12,062 nucleotides of DNA from Candidatus Komeilibacteria bacterium RIFCSPLOWO2_01_FULL_45_10 (GCA_001818835.1 MHKL01000004.1:10527-22588); one strand, 5' to 3'; shown: positions 4,537-10,828, counted from the stretch's first letter. The notes: generated from the letters alone by a model not told the origin. Program-made: numbers and translations.

Positions 4537-6624
4537 ATGCTTTCCCTTTCTCTACCCATTGAAAAACTGCGCCTGGTCGGACCGAGCATGGCCAGCCGCC
4601 TGAAACGGCTGGGGATTTTTGACGTTTATGATTTAATCTATTATTTCCCTTTCCGCTATGACGACTTTTCCCATCTGAAAAAAATCAATGAACTTCAAGT
4701 GGGCGACATCGCTACCGTCCGCGGCAAAATTGAGCTTTTGGATAACCGCCGCTCGCCAAGGAAAAAAATGATTTTAACCGAGTGCTTTCTTTCGGACGAG
4801 ACCGGCTCCATTAAAGCCATTTGGTTTGGCCAGCCCTATATTTTAAAAGTCCTGAAAAACGGCGACGAAGTTTATTTTTCCGGCAAAGTCACGGGTAATT
4901 TGCTGGAGTTATTTTTCCAGAATCCCACTTATGAAAAGGTTACGGGCGATACCACGCATACTGCCCGTTTAGTGCCGATTTATCCCCTAACCGAAGGCAT
5001 CACCCAAAAACAAATCAGATTTTTGATTAAACAGGCCCTGGCTGGCGTCAGCCAAATCAAAGAATGGCTGCCGGAACCATTCAAAAAAGATTACCACTTA
5101 ACCGAGCTTCAAGACGCCCTTTATGCCATTCATTTCCCCAAAGACGCATCTGACCTGGGGCAATCCCAAAACCGGCTGAAGTTTGACGAGCTGTTAAAAC
5201 TCCATTTGCAAAATTATCTCTTAAAAAAGGACTTGGATAACAGCGTTGCTTCGCCCATTAAGTTTGATGAGGGGAAAACCAAAGCCATTGTGGCCAACCT
5301 GGGCTTTGCCCTAACGGGCGCCCAGCGAAAAGCGGCCTGGCAAGTGCTTTTGGACATGGCCAAAGCAAAACCCATGAACCGGCTTTTGGAAGGCGACGTC
5401 GGGAGCGGCAAAACGGCCGTCGCCGCCATTGCTCTGGCTAATGCCGCCTTAAACAATGTCCAATCCGCTTTTTTGGCGCCCACGGAAATTTTAGCCAGCC
5501 AGCATTTTCTTTCGTTAAAAGAAATATTAAAGCCCCTTGATTTGAACGTGGCCATTCTGACCGCTAAAAAAAGCGGGGTTTTTAACACGGGCGATGAGGC
5601 GCCTTCAGCCATCACCAAAGCCAAACTTCTAAAATCCATGACCTTGGGCGAAATTCAGGTGGTGGTCGGCACCCACGCGCTGATTCAGGAAAAAGTGGCT
5701 TTTGGCAATCTGGGACTGGTGGTTATTGACGAACAACACCGCTTTGGCGTGGAGCAAAGAAAAGCCATGAGAGAAAAATCGAGCCCCGCTCGTCCCGAGC
5801 GAAGTCGAGGGGCGGGCAACCCCAAGACAACGCCCCATCTTCTTTCCATGACCGCCACCCCTATCCCCCGCACCTTGGCCCTGACACTTTACGGCGACTT
5901 GGATTTGTCGGTGCTTGACGAACTGCCGCCAAACCGCAAAAAACCCATTACCCAGCTGGTTGCACCGACCGGCCGCGAAAAGGCCTATGAGTTCATCCTG
6001 GGAAAAGTTAAAGAAGGCCGCCAAATTTTCGTGGTCTGCCCCTTGATTGAGGAATCGGACAAATTAGGAGTAAAAGCGGCTACGGAAGAATACCAGAAAC
6101 TTTCCGAAGAAATTTTCCCTCAACTGGCAATCGGCCTGCTGCACGGCCGGATGAATATCAAGCAAAAAGAAAAAGTGATGAATGATTTTACCAGCGGCAA
6201 AATTGACATTTTAGCGGCCACGCCCGTGGTGGAAGTGGGCGTCAATGTTCCCAACGCTTCCGTGATTTTAATTGAATCGGCGGAACGGTTCGGCCTGGCC
6301 CAATTGCATCAGCTTCGCGGCCGGGTTAACCGCGCCCACCATCAATCATATTGTTTTATTTTTACGGAAAACAATTCGGCCCGCCTTAAGCTTTTAGTTG
6401 ACTGCTTTGACGGCTTTAAACTGGCCGAAGAGGATTTGCGCGCACGAGGCAGCGGCAATTTAACCGGCAATGAGCAATCCGGCTTTTTCTGGCAATTAAG
6501 AATCGCTTCTTTGTCCGACGTCAAGCTGATTGAAGAAACAAAAAAAGCCAGCCAGGAACTGGTTGAAAATTATCCGGAAACATTGAAACAACTGGATTTA
6601 ACGAATAACATTCATCCTGAATAA
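4537..6624 (+). CDS. recG: ATP-dependent DNA helicase RecG
   Basis: RecG is a superfamily 2 translocase that remodels stalled forks and branched DNA. At 695 aa it is full length. Seen: an N-terminal region with a helix-hairpin-like stretch and an OB-fold wedge (about 50-150), motif I GDVGSGKT (286-293), motif II DEQH (398-401), motif III TATPIPRT (439-446), motifs V-VI VVEVGVNVPNA and QLRGRVNRA (592-600), and the RecG-type C-terminal region DLRARGSGNLTGNEQSG (633-649). Oddities: motif VI has Asn where GRVGR is usual, and the last region has Ser, Asn and Glu where RGPGE...GTRQ is common. Residues 415-427 (SSPARPERSRGAG) are an in-frame palindromic repeat in the loop between motifs II and III. 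The gene stands alone after the tRNA terminator. Confidence 0.97.
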   Translation: MLSLSLPIEKLRLVGPSMASRLKRLGIFDVYDLIYYFPFRYDDFSHLKKINELQVGDIATVRGKIELLDNRRSPRKKMILTECFLSDETGSIKAIWFGQPYILKVLKNGDEVYFSGKVTGNLLELFFQNPTYEKVTGDTTHTARLVPIYPLTEGITQKQIRFLIKQALAGVSQIKEWLPEPFKKDYHLTELQDALYAIHFPKDASDLGQSQNRLKFDELLKLHLQNYLLKKDLDNSVASPIKFDEGKTKAIVANLGFALTGAQRKAAWQVLLDMAKAKPMNRLLEGDVGSGKTAVAAIALANAALNNVQSAFLAPTEILASQHFLSLKEILKPLDLNVAILTAKKSGVFNTGDEAPSAITKAKLLKSMTLGEIQVVVGTHALIQEKVAFGNLGLVVIDEQHRFGVEQRKAMREKSSPARPERSRGAGNPKTTPHLLSMTATPIPRTLALTLYGDLDLSVLDELPPNRKKPITQLVAPTGREKAYEFILGKVKEGRQIFVVCPLIEESDKLGVKAATEEYQKLSEEIFPQLAIGLLHGRMNIKQKEKVMNDFTSGKIDILAATPVVEVGVNVPNASVILIESAERFGLAQLHQLRGRVNRAHHQSYCFIFTENNSARLKLLVDCFDGFKLAEEDLRARGSGNLTGNEQSGFFWQLRIASLSDVKLIEETKKASQELVENYPETLKQLDLTNNIHPE
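5779..5817. repeat. In-frame palindromic repeat inside recG
   Basis: GAGCCCCGCTCGTCCCGAGC followed by GAAGTCGAGGGGCGGG. The inner hairpin is CGCTCG-TCC-CGAGCG; the outer arms pair GCCCC with GGGGC. It encodes SSPARPERSRGAG. The stretch resembles a repeat recurrent in bacterial genomes (recalled, not searched). Confidence 0.78.
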
Positions 6625-6625
6625 T

Positions 6626-6771
6626 GAAGCGCTTTGACCCCCTCGCTGTCATCCTGAGGAGCCCCGACGTAAAGTCGGGGCGACGAAGGATCCCCTTGAT
6701 ATTCAGACGTCCGATAATCAATGGGATTCTTCGCTGGCGCTCAGAATGACAAAAGAAGGTCAAAGCGCTTC
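6626..6771. repeat. 146-bp nested inverted repeat downstream of recG
   Basis: The ends are a perfect 14-bp inverted pair, GAAGCGCTTTGACC (6626-6639) and its complement (6758-6771). Inside, GTCATCCTGAG (6648-6658) pairs with CTCAGAATGAC (6740-6750) with one mismatch, and CGAAGGATCCCC pairs imperfectly with the GGGATTCTTCG side. The left half carries an extra perfect hairpin GCCCCGAC-GTAAA-GTCGGGGC (6661-6681) with no partner on the right, as if a second element had inserted. Translations across it are repeat shadows. Confidence 0.85.
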
Positions 6772-6790
6772 TTACTAAATAAATGAGATA

Positions 6791-6819
6791 TTGACAATGT
6801 GGATATTTTGTGTTAACTT
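6791..6819 (+). promoter_or_regulatory. Promoter of the 92-aa orphan gene
   Basis: TTGACA (6791-6796), 17-base spacer, TAACTT (6814-6819). The -35 is consensus and the -10 is weak. The predicted transcript start is near 6826, which leaves a leader of almost 300 bases. Confidence 0.55.
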
Positions 6820-6825
6820 AAAAAT

Positions 6826-7119
6826 ATCAGGAAGGGGCGGGCGCTTATCAGCACGCTTGGCACAGTCCACATCCAATCAAAAAGATAAAAGGACTGCTTT
6901 GGCAAGCAAGCAGATAAACCAACCTTGAGTTCCGTGACTCTCTCGGCTTGGGTCCGCTCCTTCCCCTTTTGCTCATTCATAAATTTAAATAAACACTTCA
7001 ACACTCAACTTAGGAGGCAAAATGCTAAACTAACCAACCTTCCGCCCATCTCATCTCTTGCACTGCTAACAGTGTCAACAAAAGTCACAAACAAAAGTCA
7101 CAAACAACAAGGATTCTTT
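6826..7119 (+). promoter_or_regulatory. Long leader of the 92-aa gene with a three-codon mini-ORF
   Basis: Between the promoter and ATG 7120 no convincing protein is encoded; the in-frame translation from 6925 is low-complexity and unlike a protein. The leader holds a perfect AGGAGG (7012-7017) four bases before ATG-CTA-AAC-TAA (7022-7033), an M-L-N mini-ORF. It also holds small hairpins (CTGCTT/AAGCAG near 6895; CACTG-CTAA-CAGTG near 7061) and a 13-bp tandem duplication at 7080-7105. A leader-peptide or structured-RNA role is inference. Confidence 0.4.
7080..7105. repeat. 13-bp tandem duplication before the 92-aa gene
   Basis: AAAAGTCACAAAC occurs twice in tandem (7080-7092 and 7093-7105), ending four bases before the AAGGA ribosome site. 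Confidence 0.85.
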
Positions 7120-7398
7120 ATGGCGGAAGCAACCAGACCTTACACTTCCCTTGAGGAAGTAGCAGAGGTCTTCCCGAACCTTGAAAGGGTTGAGGGCGTC
7201 GTCGCTACCTTCTGTTCTGACGGCCAGCGCCATCTCGCCCCCCTTGACCACCGACAGTTACCAGTAGTCGGGTTTGTCCGGAATGGCAGTCCCACCAGCA
7301 CCGATATCTTCGTTGATGCCTCAAAAATCGGCATCATCGCCGCCAGACCGCACAATTTCATGCAAGCCCAAGCACTGCTGGTGCAACTGGGTGTCTGA
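7120..7398 (+). CDS. Orphan 92-aa protein, function unknown
   Basis: Not recognised. A 92-aa protein beginning MAEATRPYTSLEEVAEVF, with a middle that looks beta-rich (VEGVVATFCSDGQRHLAPLD, LPVVGFVRNG) and ending in FMQAQALLVQLGV. It has one cysteine and no signal peptide or membrane helix. ATG 7120 is chosen because AAGGA lies six bases upstream; the frame stays open back to 6925 but that stretch is not protein-like. A strong terminator follows at 7411. Like the gene at 1918 it is a single-gene unit on the plus strand, GC-richer by eye than its neighbours, placed before a convergent gene. The two proteins show no visible similarity. Confidence 0.68.
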   Translation: MAEATRPYTSLEEVAEVFPNLERVEGVVATFCSDGQRHLAPLDHRQLPVVGFVRNGSPTSTDIFVDASKIGIIAARPHNFMQAQALLVQLGV

Positions 7399-7410
7399 AC
7401 CCTTCAAGCC

Positions 7411-7443
7411 ACGGCCGAGTCAACCAGACCCGGCCGTTTTTTA
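7411..7443 (+). terminator. Terminator of the 92-aa orphan gene
   Basis: ACGGCCG (7411-7417) and CGGCCGT (7431-7437) around a 13-base loop, followed by a run of six T. Confidence 0.9.
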
Positions 7444-7472
7444 TTTTCCTTAAAGTTTAATCAGCAAAAACA

Positions 7473-7585
7473 AACCCCACACCACTTTTGTTTTGTAATT
7501 ATACAAAATTGAATGTAGAGACGCATAATTATGCGTCTCTACATTGTTTAACCAAATATCTCTTTAACAAAAGTGGTGCGGGGTA
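7473..7585. repeat. Palindromic element, copy B, with a nested palindrome
   Basis: Arms AACCCCACACCACTTTTGTT (7473-7492) and AACAAAAGTGGTGCGGGGTA (7566-7585) match at 18 of 20 positions. The 73-base interior contains TTTTGTA/TACAAAA (7491-7508) and the 34-bp palindrome at 7512-7545. The right arm encodes the last residues and the stop of mpg. On the minus strand the left arm is followed by TTTGTTTTT, so the hairpin could end mpg transcription. No promoter like those of copies A and C is visible. Confidence 0.85.
7512..7545. repeat. 34-bp perfect palindrome nested in copy B
   Basis: The half-site AATGTAGAGACGCATAA is followed by its exact complement. The central 28 bp equal the palindrome inside comF at 1427-1454. 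Insertion of one repeat into another implies that both are, or were, mobile. Confidence 0.92.
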
Positions 7586-8115
7586 AACCGCCATTTCTTT
7601 TTTGCCCACTTTCCCGCATAATCCACGCCCACGCGGGGCATGCTTTTAATTTTAAACGGACTGAAGCCGACACCGCTCTTCACCCAAAGTTCTTTGCTTT
7701 TAATCAAATCAACGCCATTTAAATTTTTATCAATCTTCAATTCCCGGCATACCTTCCCCGGCCCTAAAATCTTTAAGTTATTAGTTTTAAGTTTTAAGTT
7801 TTTAGTTATCTCTATTCCTCTAATCAACACCGCCGCCGGATAGTCCTCTTTTTCGGTGACAATATTAAAACAGTGATACATCCCGTAAATCAGATAAACA
7901 TAGGCGTGCCCCGCTTTTTTAAACATCGTTGAGGTTCTTTGGGTTCTACCCTTAGAAGCATGATTGGCTAAATCCTTTGGTCCACAATAGGCCTCGGTTT
8001 CAATTATCCTACTAATAATTTTCTTCTTGCCGATCTGCCGTATTAAAAAACAGCCCAAAAGCTGCTTGGCAACCTTAAGGGTTTTTTGTTCAAAGAAAGT
8101 TCTTGGCAATCTCAT
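7564..8115 (-). CDS. mpg: DNA-3-methyladenine glycosylase, AAG/Mpg family
   Basis: Excises alkylated purines such as 3-methyladenine to start base-excision repair. At 183 aa it is near the bacterial family length. Seen: the catalytic-region motif ETEAYCGPKDLANHASKGRT, the DNA-intercalating hairpin region YVYLIYGMYHCFNIV, ILGPGKVCRELKI, and the C-terminal RVGVDYAGKWAKKKWRF. Oddities: the variable loop holds TKNLKLKTNNLK, encoded by a low-complexity repeat shared with radA. The final residues FTPHHFC and the TAA stop are encoded by the right arm of palindromic element B, so the native C-terminus was probably replaced. No ribosome site precedes ATG 8115; the codon lies in the outer arm of the inverted repeat at 8114-8212. 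radA is 109 bases upstream on the same strand. Confidence 0.93.
   Translation of the reverse strand: MRLPRTFFEQKTLKVAKQLLGCFLIRQIGKKKIISRIIETEAYCGPKDLANHASKGRTQRTSTMFKKAGHAYVYLIYGMYHCFNIVTEKEDYPAAVLIRGIEITKNLKLKTNNLKILGPGKVCRELKIDKNLNGVDLIKSKELWVKSGVGFSPFKIKSMPRVGVDYAGKWAKKKWRFTPHHFC
7786..7807. repeat. Low-complexity repeat inside mpg, shared with radA
   Basis: A 22-base core identical to 9440-9461, built from TTTAAG and TTTTTAG units. It is read in the same frame in both genes as TKNLKLK. Confidence 0.8.
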
Positions 8116-8212
8116 AAAGCTGATAACGCCAATAGTTCGCTAATTACTCGCAAATAACGCGCGAATATTGGCGAGTCATTTGCGCGCTATTCGTGAACCA
8201 TTAGCGCTTTAT
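8114..8212. repeat. Imperfect inverted-repeat element between radA and mpg
   Basis: Outer arms ATAAAGC (8114-8120) and GCTTTAT (8206-8212); CGCCAATA (8127-8134) pairs with TATTGGCG (8166-8173); CGCTAAT and ATTAGCG form a further pair. It fills nearly all of the 109-base radA-mpg gap and includes the mpg start codon. Confidence 0.6.
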
Positions 8213-8224
8213 CCGCGAAATCTT

Positions 8225-9568
8225 TCAACTTAGCAACTTAACTACTTCCTTAACTTCTTTAACTTTCATTAAATCAACATTCTTCACCGCTCCGGCAAAA
8301 TCCGGCAGAATGATTTTTTTAAAACCGAGCTTGAGCGTTTCCTTGACCCGTTCTTTGGTTTTTGAAACTGACCGGACTTCGCCCCCTAAGCCCACTTCCC
8401 CGAAAATCACCGATTCTAGAGGAAAAACCTTGTCCTGATAAGCGGAAATAATGCTGGCGCACACCGCCAAATCCAAAGCTGGCTCTTTTAAAGTCAAACC
8501 GCCGGCAATGTTCAAATAAACGTCAAAATTGGCCAAATTAACGTTGGCTCTTTTGGTTAAAACCGTGGTTAAAAGTTCCAAGCGTTTCTGGTCAAAACCC
8601 ACAGCCGCTCGCTTGGGATAACCGAATGACGTTTTGGAAACCAGGGCCTGGACTTCCACCAAAAACACCTGGCTGCCTTCGGCTACCGGACAAATGACGG
8701 AGCCCGGCTTTGGCTGGACTTCTGAAAGAAAAATCTTGGAAGGATTTAAAACCGCTTTTAAGCCGTCTTTGGCCATTTCCAAAATACCCACTTCATCAGT
8801 GGGACCAAAACGGTTTTTGGCAGCCCTTAAGAGCCGGTACTGGTGGTATTTGTCCCCTTCCAGATACAAAACCGCGTCCACCAAGTGTTCCATGGCTTTG
8901 GGGCCGGACAGCTCCCCTTCCTTGGTGACATGGCCGATTAAAATAACGCTAATTTTTCCTTTTTTAATGAATTCCAGAAGCTTGGCCCTACAAGCCCGTA
9001 CCTGATTGATATTGCCGGAGGCGGAGTCGACCTCTTCACAGTAAATCGTCTGGATGGAATCAATGATAATAAGTGCTGGCTGTTCTTTTTCAATGGTGGC
9101 TAAAATCGTTTCCAGATTGTCCTCATTAAGAAACTTTAATCTTCCAATCTTACAATCTTTCAATCTTTCCATTCTTCCCCCCACCTGCTCGGCCGATTCT
9201 TCGGCGGAAACATATAAAACTTCACCGTTAAAACCGCCGGCGATCTGCAAGGCCAAAGTTGACTTGCCCACGCCCGGATCCCCGCCCAAAAGGATTAAAC
9301 TGCCTGGAGTAATTCCCCCACCCAGCACTTTGTCAAACTCCAAAAATCCCGTGGGAATTTTCGTTATTCGTGGTTCGTGGTTCGTGGTTCGTGATAATTC
9401 TACAACATCCCCTATTTCAGCTTTTATCTCGCTTTTAGCTTTAAGTTTTAAGTTTTTAGTTTTAAGTTTTTCTTCAAGCGTCCCCCACGACCCGCACTCT
9501 AAACAGCGGCCACTCCACTTTGGGTATTGGGCGTCGCATTTTGAACAAATAAAAATAGTGTCGGACAT
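8225..9568 (-). CDS. radA: DNA repair protein RadA
   Basis: RadA (Sms) is a RecA-like hexameric motor that promotes branch migration in recombination. 447 aa from ATG 9568, chosen because AAGG lies eight bases upstream and because the protein then begins MSDTIFICSKC as the family does. Seen: zinc finger C8, C11, C22, C25; Walker A GGDPGVGKST (95-104); Walker B LIIIDS; the RadA signature KNRFG (251-255); and a C-terminal Lon-like domain (KRAAVGFDQKRL, GGLTLKEPALDLAV, GEVGLGGEVRSV). Oddities: three low-complexity in-frame stretches, at about 34-44 (KLKTKNLKLK), 60-69 (RTTNHEPRIT) and 134-144 (ERLKDCKIGRL). Two lie in the linker between zinc finger and ATPase; the third replaces a loop of the ATPase. 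A weak promoter (TTGAAA, 17 bases, TAAGGT with TG extension) is possible. Confidence 0.96.
   Translation of the reverse strand: MSDTIFICSKCDAQYPKWSGRCLECGSWGTLEEKLKTKNLKLKAKSEIKAEIGDVVELSRTTNHEPRITKIPTGFLEFDKVLGGGITPGSLILLGGDPGVGKSTLALQIAGGFNGEVLYVSAEESAEQVGGRMERLKDCKIGRLKFLNEDNLETILATIEKEQPALIIIDSIQTIYCEEVDSASGNINQVRACRAKLLEFIKKGKISVILIGHVTKEGELSGPKAMEHLVDAVLYLEGDKYHQYRLLRAAKNRFGPTDEVGILEMAKDGLKAVLNPSKIFLSEVQPKPGSVICPVAEGSQVFLVEVQALVSKTSFGYPKRAAVGFDQKRLELLTTVLTKRANVNLANFDVYLNIAGGLTLKEPALDLAVCASIISAYQDKVFPLESVIFGEVGLGGEVRSVSKTKERVKETLKLGFKKIILPDFAGAVKNVDLMKVKEVKEVVKLLS
9136..9178. repeat. Degenerate CAATCTT-type tandem repeat inside radA
   Basis: Units CCAATCTTA, CAATCTTT, CAATCTTT and CCATTCTT in tandem, encoding ERLKDCKIGRL on the minus strand. 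Confidence 0.65.
9367..9394. repeat. 7-bp tandem repeat inside radA
   Basis: TTCGTGG three times and TTCGTGA once, encoding TTNHEPR on the minus strand. Seven is not a multiple of three; the reading frame survives because of the total length. Confidence 0.88.
9440..9461. repeat. Low-complexity repeat inside radA, shared with mpg
   Basis: A 22-base core identical to 7786-7807. It encodes TKNLKLK in the linker after the RadA zinc finger. Confidence 0.8.
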
Positions 9569-9606
9569 AAAGATAACCTTAGCAAAATTCCAATTTTTTT
9601 TCAATG

Positions 9607-9637
9607 AAAAAGGGTCTGCTTACTTTTTAGACCCTTT
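9607..9637 (-). terminator. Terminator of the pilin-like/M15 gene
   Basis: On the minus strand AAAGGGTCT (9637-9629) and AGACCCTTT (9617-9609) enclose an 11-base loop, followed by TTTTT overlapping the stem end. It separates this gene from radA. Confidence 0.75.
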
Positions 9638-9668
9638 ATTTTACTATTAATTCTAATGGTTTCACTAA

Positions 9669-10748
9669 TTACTCTCCATGAAGCTGATAATATTTAATAG
9701 GTGCGTCGCTTTGGCAACTGGGGGTGCTTAAATGTATATGGTCGCCTTCTCTATAAGCTGCTTTAATGAACTCGTCGCATTCCCTAAAAGCGACCTGTAA
9801 ATAAGAATCATTTTCATCATCGCCAATATCAACGGCGTAAGAGTCATCGCTACCACCACTGCCACCATAATGGCAGGAAGTTGGTTGATGAACGCAATCT
9901 GATGGCCGATCATTTTGTTGTCTGCAAGCCGCCAAATCGCCAATATGATTTGAATTACTGATTGAGGAAATCCTTCCTAACTTTTTTTTAGCTTCTTCTT
10001 GTTGTTCATCTAAAATCGGTCTTAAACAATCCAAAAGAGAAAAAAGTTCATTGGAAGAATCTTCGGTTTGAAGTTCAACATTCGGATCATACATCCAGCC
10101 GGTTGGAATAGAGCAACTATACTCCGTCCTCGCCGCCCACCCACCAACACCGCCACCGCACAACCCTTCCTCATAAAACTCTTTAGCATCAAACGCCTCG
10201 TCTTTTTTTTCATCATTAAAAAATTGATCACACTGGATTGAAGTAATATTTTCTTGGCAGGAGCTGAAGAAAACCGATGAGGACGGATTTCCAGGAACCA
10301 TTCTTCTTCCCAGTAAACAACAACCTTTTTGACTACTTTCTAAAGTTAACTTAGTTACCGGTGGAACAAATAATTTAAATTTGACCAGATTGGGGTTAAT
10401 GGTATTTAAAATCATGTATGAACCCAAAACCAGGAGCAAGCCAATCACCGCCCCCAAAATAATTTCCTTGGCTTTGGTGATTCGGCCGGAATCGCCGCCG
10501 GAAAAAAGCCACAACAGACCTCCCACCGCAATCATCACCACCGCCAAAATGCCGGCAATGCCCACTAAAAATTTATATAAAGCCTTAATGTATTCGGGAA
10601 AGGTGTTGATGTTACCGGCACCGGGAATAGGCACATTGGGCTCAAATTGAATGTCAGCTGCCAAGGCAACGCTGGCAACCAACAGTAATAAAAACAAAAA
10701 ACTGGTCAAAAAACCCTTGATAAATAATTTTTTATTTCTTAAAACCAT
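9669..10748 (-). CDS. Exported pilin-like (T4SS_pilin type) protein fused to an M15-type peptidase domain
   Basis: 359 aa from ATG 10748; the upstream in-frame TTG lies in an AT repeat. Residues 1-30 form a signal peptide ending VALA. Two helices follow (about 60-82 and 95-115) around GGLLWLFSGGDSGRITKAKE, the pattern of VirB2/TrbC-like T4SS_pilin proteins frequent in Patescibacteria. The remaining ~220 residues are a cysteine-rich ectodomain (12 Cys). Near the C-terminus TSCHYGG...SYAVDIG and GDHIHLS fit the S-x-H-x-G...A-x-D and H-x-H pattern of M15 zinc peptidases (predicted ligands H293, D307 and H337 or H339), which trim peptidoglycan stems. The catalytic call rests on motifs only. The DsbA-like gene lies directly upstream on the same strand, and a promoter is built into element C. 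Confidence 0.75.
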   Translation of the reverse strand: MVLRNKKLFIKGFLTSFLFLLLLVASVALAADIQFEPNVPIPGAGNINTFPEYIKALYKFLVGIAGILAVVMIAVGGLLWLFSGGDSGRITKAKEIILGAVIGLLLVLGSYMILNTINPNLVKFKLFVPPVTKLTLESSQKGCCLLGRRMVPGNPSSSVFFSSCQENITSIQCDQFFNDEKKDEAFDAKEFYEEGLCGGGVGGWAARTEYSCSIPTGWMYDPNVELQTEDSSNELFSLLDCLRPILDEQQEEAKKKLGRISSISNSNHIGDLAACRQQNDRPSDCVHQPTSCHYGGSGGSDDSYAVDIGDDENDSYLQVAFRECDEFIKAAYREGDHIHLSTPSCQSDAPIKYYQLHGE

Positions 10749-10799
10749 AAATCTATATAATCTATAACCTATAATCAATAGCCTATAATCTATAATTTT
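10749..10799. repeat. AT-rich TATAATC repeat in the pilin gene leader
   Basis: CTATAATCTATA-type units repeat with small changes (CTATAACCTATAATCAATAG). It fills the predicted 5' leader and includes the upstream in-frame TTG. Confidence 0.65.
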
Positions 10800-10828
10800 A
10801 TTCTACCCCGCACCACTTTTTTATTCAA
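10800..10828 (-). promoter_or_regulatory. Promoter of the pilin-like/M15 gene built into palindromic element C
   Basis: Minus strand TTGAAT (10828-10823), a 17-base spacer made of the element arm, then TAGAAT (10805-10800). The predicted start is near 10793, about 45 bases before ATG 10748. The geometry is the same as the recG promoter in copy A. Confidence 0.6.

Noticed and set aside
4355..4603. Open frame on the plus strand over tRNA-Ser(TGA), running into recG
   Set aside because: It is the tRNA-Ser read as protein (MAERSNAPVLKTGAP) followed by the terminator and element A.
6521..6763. Minus-strand 80-aa frame after recG
   Set aside because: Its sequence is a translation of the 146-bp inverted repeat; similar shadow proteins arise wherever such repeats occur.
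6925..7119. N-terminal extension of the 92-aa orphan protein
   Set aside because: The translation is not protein-like, and a good AAGGA site precedes ATG 7120.
7473..7585. CRISPR or IS element at the repeat cluster
   Set aside because: There are no regularly spaced identical repeats with spacers and no transposase; it is a palindrome with another palindrome inside.
7473..7585. Promoter in palindromic element B like those of A and C
   Set aside because: At the matching positions the hexamers are TCTTTA and TAAACC on the plus strand, with no plus-strand gene downstream.
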